DNA of 30,597 nucleotides from a virus: positions 1-30,597 of the IMG/VR virus record IMGVR_UViG_3300025687_004710. The stretch is one strand, 5' to 3'. The first letter of the stretch is position 1; every line of letters begins with the position of its first letter. This document shows positions 1-6,606 of this stretch, piece after piece. The notes under the pieces are model-generated. The model was not told the origin of the DNA. It saw only the letters and a program-made list of their open reading frames with translations, and did no database searches. Made by a program: the position numbers and the translations under genes.

Positions 1-69
1 AACGTTAGGATTAACAGTGAGTTCCCCTAAAAACAGAAAAACTTGTTGCTGTGTGGTAAACTTGGACAT
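1..69 (-). CDS. 5' part of a hypothetical protein, cut by the window edge
   Basis: The reading frame starts at an ATG (69-67) and stays open to the left edge, giving 23 residues beginning MSKFTTQQQVFLFLGELTVN. An AAAGGAG ribosome site lies just upstream. A sigma70-like promoter at 95-122 precedes it, so this is the first gene of a new transcription unit. Too little is visible to assign a function. Confidence 0.7.
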   Translation of the reverse strand, partial: MSKFTTQQQVFLFLGELTVNPNV

Positions 70-94
70 TATGCTCTCCTTTAAGTTAGACTTA

Positions 95-122
95 ATACTA
101 ACACAGGCTAGCAGATAGTCAA
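95..122 (-). promoter_or_regulatory. sigma70-like phage promoter for the left-edge gene
   Basis: On the minus strand: -35 TTGACT (122-117), 16-base spacer, -10 TAGTAT (100-95) preceded by TGTGT, an extended -10. The -35 box overlaps the TGA stop of the 119-511 gene. The site matches three other promoters in the window (543-570, 12922-12949, 28650-28678), which makes chance unlikely. The transcript would start about 20 bases before the ribosome site of the gene starting at 69. Confidence 0.65.
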
Positions 123-511
123 CCGTTCTTAGCAAGATCTTTTGCTAATTTTGCAGCCGCTTTTTCTGCGTCACGAGCTTCTTTAGCAATACGTTTTTCT
201 TCCTTAACAGGATCTACCCAGGTACCAGCAATTTTATCAGCAACTTCCTGACGATACTCTGGGCTATTGCGAAACTTGTTCTGCACTTCAAAGAACCCCT
301 GCAGGTCAAAATTAACACTGCCCCTGCGGCGAGTAATCTTAGTAATTAGATCATTGATTTCAGTTTGAATATTATTCTGTTGTTCCTTAGGAACAGTGCC
401 ATTGCGTAGATCTGACTCTAACTTAGACAAATAATGTTGCATTGCGAAGACTGCTTCAGCTGGTTTGCACCACGTAAAGTTGCCTGGCCGGGGCTTATAT
501 TTTTCTGACAT
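119..511 (-). CDS. conserved phage hypothetical protein, basic C-terminus
   Basis: A 130-residue soluble protein. I place the start at the ATG of MSEKYKPRPG (511) because AAGGA lies 6 bases upstream; the longer frame to 562 would begin inside the promoter at 543-570. The N-terminal half has a helical stretch (MQHYLSKLESDL) and an RRRG patch near the middle. The last 30 residues are an alternating Lys/Ala/Glu helix (KEEKRIAKEARDAEKAAAK), probably a coiled coil or nucleic-acid-binding tail. No catalytic motif is visible. It is transcribed from its own promoter as a single gene, since the next promoter overlaps its stop codon. I do not recognise a function. Confidence 0.8.
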   Translation of the reverse strand: MSEKYKPRPGNFTWCKPAEAVFAMQHYLSKLESDLRNGTVPKEQQNNIQTEINDLITKITRRRGSVNFDLQGFFEVQNKFRNSPEYRQEVADKIAGTWVDPVKEEKRIAKEARDAEKAAAKLAKDLAKNG

Positions 512-542
512 ATTGTATTCCTTGTAAAAACTAATATCAGCT

Positions 543-570
543 ATAATAACACATATAAGCAATAAGTCAA
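543..570 (-). promoter_or_regulatory. sigma70-like phage promoter for the 119-511 gene
   Basis: On the minus strand: -35 TTGACT (570-565), 16-base spacer, -10 TATTAT (548-543) inside TGTGTTATTATA, an extended -10. It belongs to the promoter family described in the findings. The start codon at 511 is about 30 bases downstream of the -10 box. Confidence 0.65.
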
Positions 571-578
571 CTGATGAT

Positions 579-586
579 GATAAATA
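579..586 (+). promoter_or_regulatory. possible plus-strand T4-late-type promoter box
   Basis: GATAAATA differs from the T4 late consensus TATAAATA at one base and is the same variant as the minus-strand box at 1645-1652. It points toward the hairpin and T-run at 633-664, so it could drive a short non-coding transcript. An 8-base motif in an AT-rich genome can occur by chance. Confidence 0.25.
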
Positions 587-591
587 AGAGT

Positions 592-664
592 GTGAAAAGA
601 ATTCGCAAGTTGGGACAAGGCGCCAACACGTTCGTCCAGTAGAAATACTAGGGCGGTTTTCTTT
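592..664 (+). ncRNA. candidate small RNA on the plus strand
   Basis: The only stretch in the window organised as a transcription unit on the plus strand. A late-type box (579-586) precedes it. It contains a GTTGG/CCAAC hairpin (609-627) and ends in a second hairpin (633-655) followed by T-rich sequence. It lies in the 100-base gap between the gene ending at 667 and the promoter ending at 570 and has no useful reading frame. On the minus strand the second hairpin is weaker, because a G-U pair becomes A-C, which favours the plus strand as the functional one. Speculative; no homology to a known RNA was recognised. Confidence 0.3.
633..664 (+). terminator. possible intrinsic terminator, plus strand
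   Basis: The arms CGTCCAGTA (633-641) and TACTAGGGCG (646-655) pair around a GAAA loop with one bulged A and one G-U pair. TTTTCTTT follows at 657-664. Stem plus T-run fits a Rho-independent terminator reading rightward. Confidence 0.4.
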
Positions 665-666
665 GA

Positions 667-990
667 CTAGACGCTGTGGTAAAAGTTTTGTGGATATCTT
701 CTTTTATTTACAGTGCTTGCTTGTGTAGTGTAGGTGTATAGCAATATAAAACTAGCAGCATCAGATTCAGATTTAAAACGAACATCAGCACTGTGGTCTG
801 CCCAGCGTATATTATACCTTTCATTAACGTTGCCGTATTGTTCTTGCATTAATTCCAGGAACGAGTTTTTATTTTCCATATATCCTGGCAGTAACTGCCC
901 ATCTTTGTCAGACAAATCAATGTTAACCAGATATTTCCACTCACAGTTTTCCAGTGGTTTGGCGTAAATAAATTTAAACTTTGTATGCAT
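667..990 (-). CDS. small hypothetical protein
   Basis: A 107-residue soluble protein starting MHTKFKFIYAKPLENCEWKY and ending at a TAG. The alternation of beta-strand-like segments with a helix around residues 40-52 suggests a small alpha/beta fold. The start overlaps the 3' end of the preceding gene (974-1336) by 17 bases, in keeping with the packed operon 1614 to 667. The ribosome site is weak, so translation may depend on coupling. I recognise no family. Confidence 0.65.
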   Translation of the reverse strand: MHTKFKFIYAKPLENCEWKYLVNIDLSDKDGQLLPGYMENKNSFLELMQEQYGNVNERYNIRWADHSADVRFKSESDAASFILLYTYTTQASTVNKRRYPQNFYHSV

Positions 991-1336
991 TTAGGAAACT
1001 CTGAAAATCTTCATTGTGCATGGCTAGCCAGAAGTATGTTTTCTCTGAAAACAGGATAATTTTTGGCCATCTGCCTGTCATTATAAAATATGGACAATCC
1101 ATAAATCTATCTAACTCTAATAGAAACTTATAGTTAACTTTTTGCTCACGTATATCAACGGTGTACTTCTCTAGTTCTAAATTGTGTACTAAGAAATGGT
1201 AACCATTCTCGTTTAATCGTAGCCCACCGTTCTCTCTGATGTTTTGCCAGAAAAAACCATACGAGGTACTATCACTAACAGTTAAGTCACTGTTTTTGAT
1301 AAATGCTTGTGTATACTGGTATTTTGTTAAGGATAT
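974..1336 (-). CDS. conserved marine T4-like phage protein, apparent ATA start
   Basis: A 120-residue frame filling an otherwise empty gap. It reads (I/M)SLTKYQYTQAFIKNSD, then STSYGFFWQNIRENGGLRL, and ends QSFLNAYKV. From memory, cyanophage T4-like genomes carry a protein starting in the M-x-LT-x-YQYT style with the same SYGFFW-x-N-x-RENGGLRL core. The frame opens just downstream of a stop at 1354-1352 and has no ATG, GTG or TTG before residue 79. The codon where homologues start is ATA (1336-1334), with AAGGAAG about 6 bases upstream. It overlaps the end of the upstream gene by 10 bases and the start of the 667-990 gene by 17. Confidence is high that the frame is coding, moderate for ATA initiation. 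Confidence 0.75.
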   Translation of the reverse strand: MSLTKYQYTQAFIKNSDLTVSDSTSYGFFWQNIRENGGLRLNENGYHFLVHNLELEKYTVDIREQKVNYKFLLELDRFMDCPYFIMTGRWPKIILFSEKTYFWLAMHNEDFQSFLNAYKV

Positions 1337-1614
1337 ACCACACTTCCTTTTTTAAGAAGGACTACGGTGAACTCGTCACAGCCAAAGGCTTTGTTTAGTT
1401 TCTTAGCCAGGTTAATAGCATGACCACTATTGCTGAAGCTAACTTTTTTATATTTAGGTCCAGGATAATTTACTAGGATGTTTTGTGATTTTAGGTTAAT
1501 AGCACGGCCCTTATAATATACAGTCCAAATACCATCGCTAGCTAACACCTGCTCAGATTTATATGTATTCTTGTCAATCTTCTCTAAGAGAACTTCTGGC
1601 TTGGGTCTACTCAT
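1327..1614 (-). CDS. conserved marine T4-like phage hypothetical protein
   Basis: A 95-residue protein starting MSRPKPEVLLEKIDKNTYKS with a core of GPKYKKVSFSNSGHAINLAK. I remember this pattern (SRP-P-VLLE, NYPGPKYKK, SNSGHA-NLA-KLN) as a small conserved protein of T4-like cyanophages; no function is known to me. AAAGGA precedes the ATG. It is the first gene after the terminator at 1667-1693 and sits about 30 bases downstream of a late-type promoter box, so it probably leads the operon 1614-667. It ends inside the next gene. Confidence 0.8.
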   Translation of the reverse strand: MSRPKPEVLLEKIDKNTYKSEQVLASDGIWTVYYKGRAINLKSQNILVNYPGPKYKKVSFSNSGHAINLAKKLNKAFGCDEFTVVLLKKGSVVYP

Positions 1615-1644
1615 ATACGTTGTCCTTTTAATTAACTACGTATA

Positions 1645-1652
1645 TATTTATC
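1645..1652 (-). promoter_or_regulatory. T4-late-type promoter box
   Basis: Minus-strand GATAAATA, one mismatch to the T4 late consensus TATAAATA. It lies between the terminator of the outer-membrane protein gene (1667-1693) and the start codon at 1614, where a promoter is needed for the operon 1614-667. Confidence 0.55.
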
Positions 1653-1666
1653 TATACTTTTATAAA

Positions 1667-1693
1667 AAAATAGGGCCATTACAGCCCTATTTT
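1667..1693 (-). terminator. Rho-independent terminator after the outer-membrane protein gene
   Basis: A perfect 10-base inverted repeat, AAAATAGGGC (1667-1676) and GCCCTATTTT (1684-1693), around a 7-base loop. On the minus strand the stem is followed by TTTTTAT, the U-tract of an intrinsic terminator for the gene ending at 1715. The only clear terminator in the window; it separates the outer-membrane protein gene from the next operon. Confidence 0.9.
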
Positions 1694-1714
1694 AATTTAC
1701 TTGGTTAGTGAATA

Positions 1715-2251
1715 TTAAAACTTAAACCGTAAACCAGCAGTAATAGCCTGGGTATCCCAATTATCAGTTCCTGATAAATTAGTTACAGTAATATCATCAC
1801 TGGTTAGATACTGATAACGAGCAACCAAATCAATGTTGTCTGCTACTGCATATCCAACGCCAGCCGAGGCACCGTAAACAAATCCTGCGTCATCTACTGT
1901 GCTAACCCCTGTGCCGTCTGCCCAGCCATACCCAAGGTTAATACCAACGAATGGAGTAAACTTGCTGTTGGTATTGATGTCATAGTATACACCAGTTAAT
2001 AGTGAGTCTACTTCAACTTCACCAAGTGAAGTATTATCTCCACTGGAGTTCCGGACACCAGCAAGATCAACACGAACTTTACCAAAGTCTTTTCCCAAGG
2101 CAAGGCCCATTACACTGGAGTTATCACGCCCGTCGTCGGCATTGATAGTTGATCCAAATTGACCTTCAATGTAGTAATTTTTTGCATCTTCTGCATGGGC
2201 AGTTGAAGCAATAAAGAGTACAGCAATAGCTGCGATAGTTGTACGAAACAT
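1715..2251 (-). CDS. small outer-membrane beta-barrel protein (Ail/Lom/OmpW-like)
   Basis: A 178-residue protein with a Sec signal peptide: MFRTT, a hydrophobic stretch AAIAVLFIAS, and an AHA site cut near residue 20 before EDAKNYY. The mature part alternates Gly/aromatic/polar residues in about eight amphipathic strands (VGINLGYGWADG, YGASAGVGYAV, IDLVARYQYL) and ends in GLRFKF, with the terminal Phe that the BAM machinery reads. Phage lambda Lom is a known phage relative of this type; such proteins alter host surface properties. The gene is terminated at 1667-1693. A possible -10 TACAAT lies at 2287-2282 without a convincing -35. Function is inferred from fold only. Confidence 0.8.
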   Translation of the reverse strand: MFRTTIAAIAVLFIASTAHAEDAKNYYIEGQFGSTINADDGRDNSSVMGLALGKDFGKVRVDLAGVRNSSGDNTSLGEVEVDSLLTGVYYDINTNSKFTPFVGINLGYGWADGTGVSTVDDAGFVYGASAGVGYAVADNIDLVARYQYLTSDDITVTNLSGTDNWDTQAITAGLRFKF

Positions 2252-2307
2252 ATGTTATCCTTTCCCTATGTTAACAAGTGTATTGTAGCATAAGGAAGTC
2301 GAAATAC

Positions 2308-2526
2308 CTAAAAGTTTCCGGATAATATTTCTATTTGCGTGGGGTTTGCGTTTTCCTGTTCCAGTTCCACGATGCGATCCTGCAACTCAAGCGTATACTT
2401 GATTAGTTTTTGATACTCATTAGCGGCGTGTTGTGCCTCTGATCTAGTAATACTAATACTAGGACTAACGCCAATGGTTGCCTTCTTTACAAACATTTCT
2501 AGGTTATTAAAGTTTGGTAATCTCAT
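2308..2526 (-). CDS. small coiled-coil hypothetical protein
   Basis: A 72-residue protein starting MRLPNFNNLEMFVKK. Residues 30-60 (AANEYQKLIKYTLELQDRIV then ELEQENA) form a heptad-like helix, probably a coiled coil. The ATG overlaps the TGA of the upstream gene (ATGA at 2526-2523), so translation is coupled. I recall similar short proteins in marine T4-like phages but know no function. Confidence 0.7.
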   Translation of the reverse strand: MRLPNFNNLEMFVKKATIGVSPSISITRSEAQHAANEYQKLIKYTLELQDRIVELEQENANPTQIEILSGNF

Positions 2527-2984
2527 AGTTTTTTCTGTTTCTCTTGCATCTCAAACTTGCTCATGTATGGGCCAACGAATTCATTCTTGCCTAGAGTAAT
2601 TAACTTAGGACAATAACTTGGAAGCCATCCGCTTTCAAATTTAATAATATAATATCCAGCACAATAGAAACTCTGACTCTTGGCAGTCTTAGTATACAAT
2701 GGCAACTTCCGCTTTAAGTCAAAAATGTCATTAAACGGTTTGTGCTTACATGGAAACCCGTGTACGTCAAAGTCCTTGTTTTTATCTTCCGTTGCTACTA
2801 CTTCTTTACTGGTAGCAAATTTAATTTCTGTTGAGTCGCACAATGATTTAATATCCGTAAACTTAAAGTTTTTTTGATTAATAGTAAGAACAAGGTCCTG
2901 AGTTTTACGCAGGGTGCCAACTTTTTCACCGTTGCGCTCTATAATCCAAAACTTCTCGTCAATAATAGGTCTAGCAAGCAACAT
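2523..2984 (-). CDS. conserved marine T4-like phage hypothetical protein
   Basis: I choose the ATG at 2984 (MLLARPIIDEKFWIIERNG, 153 residues) because AAGGA sits 5 bases upstream; the frame extends to 3047 without a good start signal. The start overlaps the 3' end of the RNase H gene by 14 bases. The N-terminal third is a beta-rich segment (KFWIIERNGEKVGTLRKT). The C-terminal half has paired Cys residues (HGFPCKHKPF, YCAGYY, SYCPKL) that could bind a metal, though the spacing fits no zinc finger known to me. Conserved next to rnh in related phages as far as I remember. Confidence 0.75.
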   Translation of the reverse strand: MLLARPIIDEKFWIIERNGEKVGTLRKTQDLVLTINQKNFKFTDIKSLCDSTEIKFATSKEVVATEDKNKDFDVHGFPCKHKPFNDIFDLKRKLPLYTKTAKSQSFYCAGYYIIKFESGWLPSYCPKLITLGKNEFVGPYMSKFEMQEKQKKL

Positions 2985-3984
2985 CTTGTTCCTTCTCCAT
3001 ATAACTTTTTTGTAACCACTCAGCGTATTTAGGTGCTTCGTCTGCAATACGCTTTAGCTCATACTTACCACAAAACTTTAGGAACTTTGCTCCCACCATG
3101 GAATTATTCTTAGGAGCCATTTGATCTTTGATTGTAGAGTCAATATACTCTTTGAGCTCTTCAGGCTGCGCTGTTAAGTCTACCAGTACACGGTTGCGTT
3201 CGTAGTCATCTAGTACACGATGTTCGTCACCGTTATGATCTGTCCAACGTTGCAGCATCATGTTATTCCAGTTATAGCCTTTGTTGTCACGATCTTCAAA
3301 AGCCTCTAAAAGCCCTACTTTGTTCTTAGTACCTTTTTTGCGGACTCCAGGGTATGCGCTAAAAATGTTATCAGTTGGATCGCCACGCATGCATTTCTCG
3401 AACAGTAGCCATTCCGGATCAGGTGCCGGCTTAGGATCCCCTGTTTTTTTGTCTTTAACTGGTTTGCCATGGTCATCAAATACTCCTTGTAGTGTAATTA
3501 TATTGTTAGAAATACCATTATACTGTTTAACATTGTCGCTAACCAGCTGTACGAAATCAGTGTCGCTACTAACAATAACATGATTGTCCTGGGGATGCAT
3601 GTGAATAAACCGTGCAATAATATCGTCTGCTTCTGCAATATCACATTGTAATGTGCTACAATTTGCATTTTCTACCAGGAACTTAACCAGGGAATCATAT
3701 GCTTCAAAGAACAAGGCATCTTCTTCTTGTTCTATCTCTGTCTTTACCTGTCTAGCGGCAACACGATGTGCTTTGTAAGGCTTAAAGAAGTCCTTGCGCC
3801 AACTGCGGCCTTCTAGAGCAAAAACCACATGGTCAGCTTGACTAATACGCCAGGCGCGGTTAACTGCACTCATTGTTACATGGATAGCAAATCCTACTTT
3901 GGTCCACATATCCATGCTACGATGTGCGGCGTGTCTAGCACGAAAGAATGTATTAAGGGAGTCTACAAGTAAATATGTTGTCAC
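2971..3984 (-). CDS. rnh: FEN-family 5'-3' exonuclease / RNase H (T4 Rnh-like)
   Basis: A 337-residue FEN/PIN nuclease that removes RNA primers and flaps during lagging-strand synthesis. Metal-binding acidic residues are visible: D8 in LLVDSLNTFFRARH, E118/D120/D121 in AEADDIIARF, D141/D143 in SSDTDFVQLV, and D202/D205 in CMRGDPTDNI. The YPGVRKKGTKNK segment after them matches the helix-hairpin-helix part of the family. T4 RNase H is 305 residues, so the length fits. It overlaps the SGNH-like gene upstream by 4 bases and probably also has a promoter inside that gene (4045-4073). Confidence 0.9.
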   Translation of the reverse strand: MTTYLLVDSLNTFFRARHAAHRSMDMWTKVGFAIHVTMSAVNRAWRISQADHVVFALEGRSWRKDFFKPYKAHRVAARQVKTEIEQEEDALFFEAYDSLVKFLVENANCSTLQCDIAEADDIIARFIHMHPQDNHVIVSSDTDFVQLVSDNVKQYNGISNNIITLQGVFDDHGKPVKDKKTGDPKPAPDPEWLLFEKCMRGDPTDNIFSAYPGVRKKGTKNKVGLLEAFEDRDNKGYNWNNMMLQRWTDHNGDEHRVLDDYERNRVLVDLTAQPEELKEYIDSTIKDQMAPKNNSMVGAKFLKFCGKYELKRIADEAPKYAEWLQKSYMEKEQDVAC

Positions 3985-4763
3985 TTTTTCCTCATTAGTC
4001 CTGAACTGGGTTTCACGGTTCTCTTAACTACTTTAGTATTACTCATTATACTAGTACTCACGCCAGATGTCAACCGCGGAAGTAAAAATTTGTACCAGGC
4101 ACTATGAGCATCAATACCGTAATGATGGCTTCCGTATCTAACAGTTAAAAAACCCTGGTCTGCCAACCATTGATAATATGTGCCACTTTTATCGTAAGGA
4201 CTAACATAACTATCTCCCCAGTCCCGTTGTTCATCAACATCAAAATGACTATATGAATTAAAGAAAATATGCCGTATTCCCAGCTTATTTAAATGTTGGT
4301 GAAACTCCCAGATCTTATCATGCCACTGTCGACATTTTTCTTTGACTACCTCAGGAGTTTGGTTAATAACCCATTGCTTGTAACGGTCACCAAACTCTGG
4401 TGGAACACTGTCAGTGCCACTGGCAGTTACCTGAATATAAGTTTTATCTCCTTGTAACCATTCTTCCCGTTCCCAGGTACTCCATCCAATAATGAACACT
4501 CTGTCGTGGATATTAGTAGTAAGAGCGTCTGCATATTCCCGGGTTGTCCTTAAAATACGGTCATTGCTACTAGCACTCTCTGCATCTAGAAAAAACCCAG
4601 CATTGAGTGCTCGGGCTAGTTTAAATCCGTATGTATGGGGGATAGCATCTGGATGGGGTCGTCGTTGCCAGGCAGTGTATTTTGGATCATCTGCTGCAAA
4701 GCAATAGTCTTTAACCAACTCTGCACCTGCACTATGACTGTCACCGTTTACATAGATGATCAT
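3981..4763 (-). CDS. SGNH-hydrolase-like protein
   Basis: A 260-residue protein opening with YVNGDSHSAGAE, where G-D-S (S9) fits block I of SGNH/GDSL esterases. SSND (N67) could be the block III Asn, and YGIDAHSAW (D218, H220) the C-terminal acid/His pair, although the spacing is D-x-H rather than the usual D-x-x-H. I remember similar proteins with the YVNGDSHSAG start in marine phages, without a known substrate. No signal peptide. The last 20 residues are basic (VKRTVKPSSGLMRKK). The stop overlaps the next gene start, and the ATG touches the stop of the gene above, so it is in a coupled operon. Confidence 0.6.
   Translation of the reverse strand: MIIYVNGDSHSAGAELVKDYCFAADDPKYTAWQRRPHPDAIPHTYGFKLARALNAGFFLDAESASSNDRILRTTREYADALTTNIHDRVFIIGWSTWEREEWLQGDKTYIQVTASGTDSVPPEFGDRYKQWVINQTPEVVKEKCRQWHDKIWEFHQHLNKLGIRHIFFNSYSHFDVDEQRDWGDSYVSPYDKSGTYYQWLADQGFLTVRYGSHHYGIDAHSAWYKFLLPRLTSGVSTSIMSNTKVVKRTVKPSSGLMRKK
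4045..4073 (-). promoter_or_regulatory. perfect-consensus sigma70 promoter inside the SGNH-like gene, ahead of rnh
   Basis: On the minus strand: -35 TTGACA (4073-4068), 17-base spacer, -10 TATAAT (4050-4045), identical to the bacterial consensus. It lies in the last 25 codons of the SGNH-like gene, about 60 bases before the rnh start at 3984. The surrounding codons (LTSGVSTSIM) are unremarkable for protein function, so the match is probably selected as a promoter. Confidence 0.65.
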
Positions 4764-5128
4764 TATTTGTATTCAGCTTTGCCATCGCCTAGATCATTTC
4801 TAGTAACCATGGCTTGGTCTTTTTCATATGTTTCCATAACTACCTGTCTGCAAACATCCTGAAACCAACGATCAACCATGTCTTCTTCTACGTCATCACG
4901 ATATCCTGCTTTAAAGAGCATTTTAATAAACTGTGGGTTCCAGTCAAGTTCAAATGCACCACTGCCAGGATTTTCTGGATCAACCTCTAGATCAATAACA
5001 CTAACCCAGGGCTCGTCCTTTTCAGTTGCAATATCCTTAGCTGACTTTTTTGTTGTTCGTTTAGGGGTGTTAACTTTCTTAGCTTCACCCATACCCATTG
5101 CTTTTTTAGCTGAATCTAGAAGTCCCAT
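4763..5128 (-). CDS. conserved marine T4-like phage hypothetical protein
   Basis: A 121-residue protein. The N-terminus MGLLDSAKKAMGMGEAKK is an amphipathic basic helix, followed by a Lys/Thr-rich linker. The conserved core contains PWVSVIDLEVDPENPGSGAF, ELDWN and MVDRWFQDVCRQVVMETYE. From memory, cyanophage proteins share the GAFELDWN and W-F-Q-x-V-C-R-x-V-VMET parts; no function is known. A late-type ATAAATA box lies about 32 bases upstream of the ATG within the preceding gene, and AGGAG precedes the start. Confidence 0.8.
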   Translation of the reverse strand: MGLLDSAKKAMGMGEAKKVNTPKRTTKKSAKDIATEKDEPWVSVIDLEVDPENPGSGAFELDWNPQFIKMLFKAGYRDDVEEDMVDRWFQDVCRQVVMETYEKDQAMVTRNDLGDGKAEYK

Positions 5129-5640
5129 TCTAATATTTCTCCTGTCTGTGCTCTAAAATTATTTATTTCTGTTGGATCTAGTTTGCCCACGACCACCGCC
5201 GCCGCCGTTAATGTGTCACTGTGAGCAATAATAACATGTGGTAACTCGTTTTCAGTATCCTGTATTTCTTTTAAGAAACTGTATACTCTGGAAGCCACAT
5301 CCTTTAAACTTTCGCCATTCTCAGGAGCATCTTGCCAGTTTAATTGAGTATCCAGCCGCTTGCCAGTTAGGTTACCATAGTCACGATCTCTAATAAACGG
5401 GCTTACTTGTTGTGTTTTATTCCAACTAGTATTATCACATATAATTTTTGCTGTATTAAAACTACGTCTTAGGTCACTGCAATATACATTGGCTACCACT
5501 GAGTACTTATCAGACAATTCTTTTGCTACATCGGTAGCCTCAATTACGCCCTGTTCTGTTAACTCAGGGTCCAGCCAGCCAGTGCATAGATTTTGTGCAT
5601 CATACTCATTTTGAGCAGTTTTAATCCAAACTGTTTTCAC
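5116..5640 (-). CDS. histidine-phosphatase-fold protein lacking the catalytic RHG
   Basis: A 174-residue protein of the phosphoglycerate-mutase/histidine-phosphatase superfamily. Family landmarks are clear: CTGWLDPELTEQGVIEA (residues 19-35), VYCSDLRRSFNTAKII (52-67), PENGESLKD (E110) and VIIAHSDT (H140). The signature N-terminal Arg-His-Gly, whose His is the phospho-acceptor, is Lys-Thr-Ala here (K7-T8-A9). The protein is therefore probably not a normal phosphatase and may bind a ligand or partner instead. The start is GTG at 5640, overlapping the stop of the small upstream frame. Its 3' end overlaps the next gene by 13 bases and carries a late-type promoter box. Confidence 0.75.
   Translation of the reverse strand: MKTVWIKTAQNEYDAQNLCTGWLDPELTEQGVIEATDVAKELSDKYSVVANVYCSDLRRSFNTAKIICDNTSWNKTQQVSPFIRDRDYGNLTGKRLDTQLNWQDAPENGESLKDVASRVYSFLKEIQDTENELPHVIIAHSDTLTAAAVVVGKLDPTEINNFRAQTGEILEWDF
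5160..5167 (-). promoter_or_regulatory. T4-late-type promoter box inside the phosphatase-like gene
   Basis: Minus-strand AATAAATA, one mismatch to the T4 late consensus, about 32 bases upstream of the start codon at 5128. The spacing closely matches that of the box at 1645-1652 to its gene (31 bases). Confidence 0.45.
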
Positions 5641-5774
5641 ATTCCGGTCTTTCTTAATCGGTCTGCTAAATCTTCGTCAATATTATCTGAGTGCTCAGTC
5701 ACTACAGCTGGCTCAACTCGCGGCATACCAGTTTCAGGATTATGTTCCCCAGGCGTTACCGAAAACGTCGACAT
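5637..5774 (-). CDS. small acidic hypothetical protein
   Basis: A 45-residue frame: [16 protein letters not shown], then MPRVEPAVVTEHSDN, then IDEDLADRLRKTGM. It begins inside the last 35 bases of queE and ends so that its TGA overlaps the GTG start of the next gene. The longer frame back to 6158 is only a shadow of queE. The sequence is Pro/Glu-rich with a short C-terminal helix and looks protein-like, but no ribosome site is visible, so it would depend on coupling with queE. No family recognised with certainty. Confidence 0.5.
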   Translation of the reverse strand: MSTFSVTPGEHNPETGMPRVEPAVVTEHSDNIDEDLADRLRKTGM

Positions 5775-6606
5775 GAAGCCGGGGGGAGTAACGATAACCT
5801 TTTTCAAGCGCAAGTTCTGCGACAGCTTTTCCGTTTTTAAAGTAACTGTCTGTTGTGCCTCCGACAGCCATGAGGTATACCGGCGCATGGACTCCCTGGG
5901 ATCCATATACTGACACAGCTCTGTCCACTTCTGCCACATCATTAAGATCACAAACCACAAACTTGAAATACAATTGACTGCCAGGAACATCACTGTAAGC
6001 CCTAGCAATATCAGGCTTAATAGCATCATCCCAACCATGTCCGCTAACTGATAGTTTTGGGGAGCATGACCATGTAACATGTAGTCTTGGTGTATCTTCG
6101 AGGTAAGATTTGAAATCATCGTGCAAACTCTGTGTGGTATTTGTTTCAAAGGTAACATTTTTTAAATCCTTCATTCGGGGATGGTCAAATAATTCTGTAT
6201 ACATACGCTGCCATCCTAGCAGTGGCTCTCCGCCAGTAATTACTAAATGTACATCTTGTCCATTTTCTTGTGTCCAACGGCCATTGGGTACCAACGTCAG
6301 TAGATAATCAACTAACCCATCAACGTCTGTTGTAGTTTGGAATCGCTTAAACGCTGGGTGCCAGGCTGCATAACTATCACAGCCTGTTGTTGCTAGTGGG
6401 AGATCATCCAATTTCTTATAACGATCTGGATTTTCTAAAACTTGTGCTGCAATGTCATCTGGCTCAGTAGTTTCTTGGCCATGTGGTAACCCAAATCCTG
6501 GGCATGTGAAATTACAGCCATACATACGAAGAAAAACACTGGGAACACCAGTAAATCTACCTTCGCCCTGAACACTATAAAATGCTTCTGTATATCTTAG
6601 TTTCAT
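5740..6606 (-). CDS. queE: 7-carboxy-7-deazaguanine synthase (QueE), phage type
   Basis: A 288-residue radical SAM enzyme that turns 6-carboxytetrahydropterin into 7-carboxy-7-deazaguanine, the ring-contraction step on the way to preQ0. Evidence: [20 protein letters not shown] (residues 8-27, the QueE substrate region), [11 protein letters not shown] with C31 and C35, [12 protein letters not shown] (SAM-binding GGE) and TFETNTTQ. The third cluster Cys expected at residue 38 is Gly; C76 in [11 protein letters not shown] is the best substitute. I remember the same arrangement in cyanophage QueE. The start overlaps the clpP stop (ATGA), and queD lies one gene further upstream. Confidence 0.88.
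   Translation of the reverse strand: MKLRYTEAFYSVQGEGRFTGVPSVFLRMYGCNFTCPGFGLPHGQETTEPDDIAAQVLENPDRYKKLDDLPLATTGCDSYAAWHPAFKRFQTTTDVDGLVDYLLTLVPNGRWTQENGQDVHLVITGGEPLLGWQRMYTELFDHPRMKDLKNVTFETNTTQSLHDDFKSYLEDTPRLHVTWSCSPKLSVSGHGWDDAIKPDIARAYSDVPGSQLYFKFVVCDLNDVAEVDRAVSVYGSQGVHAPVYLMAVGGTTDSYFKNGKAVAELALEKGYRYSPRLHVDVFGNAWGT

Noticed and set aside
590-666. tRNA gene in the gap after 667
   Set aside because: Two hairpins are present but no cloverleaf, anticodon arm or TTCRANY T-loop can be drawn.
5774-6158. N-terminal extension of the small frame ending at 5637
   Set aside because: It lies entirely inside queE in another frame; only the part after the queE end looks like a separate protein.
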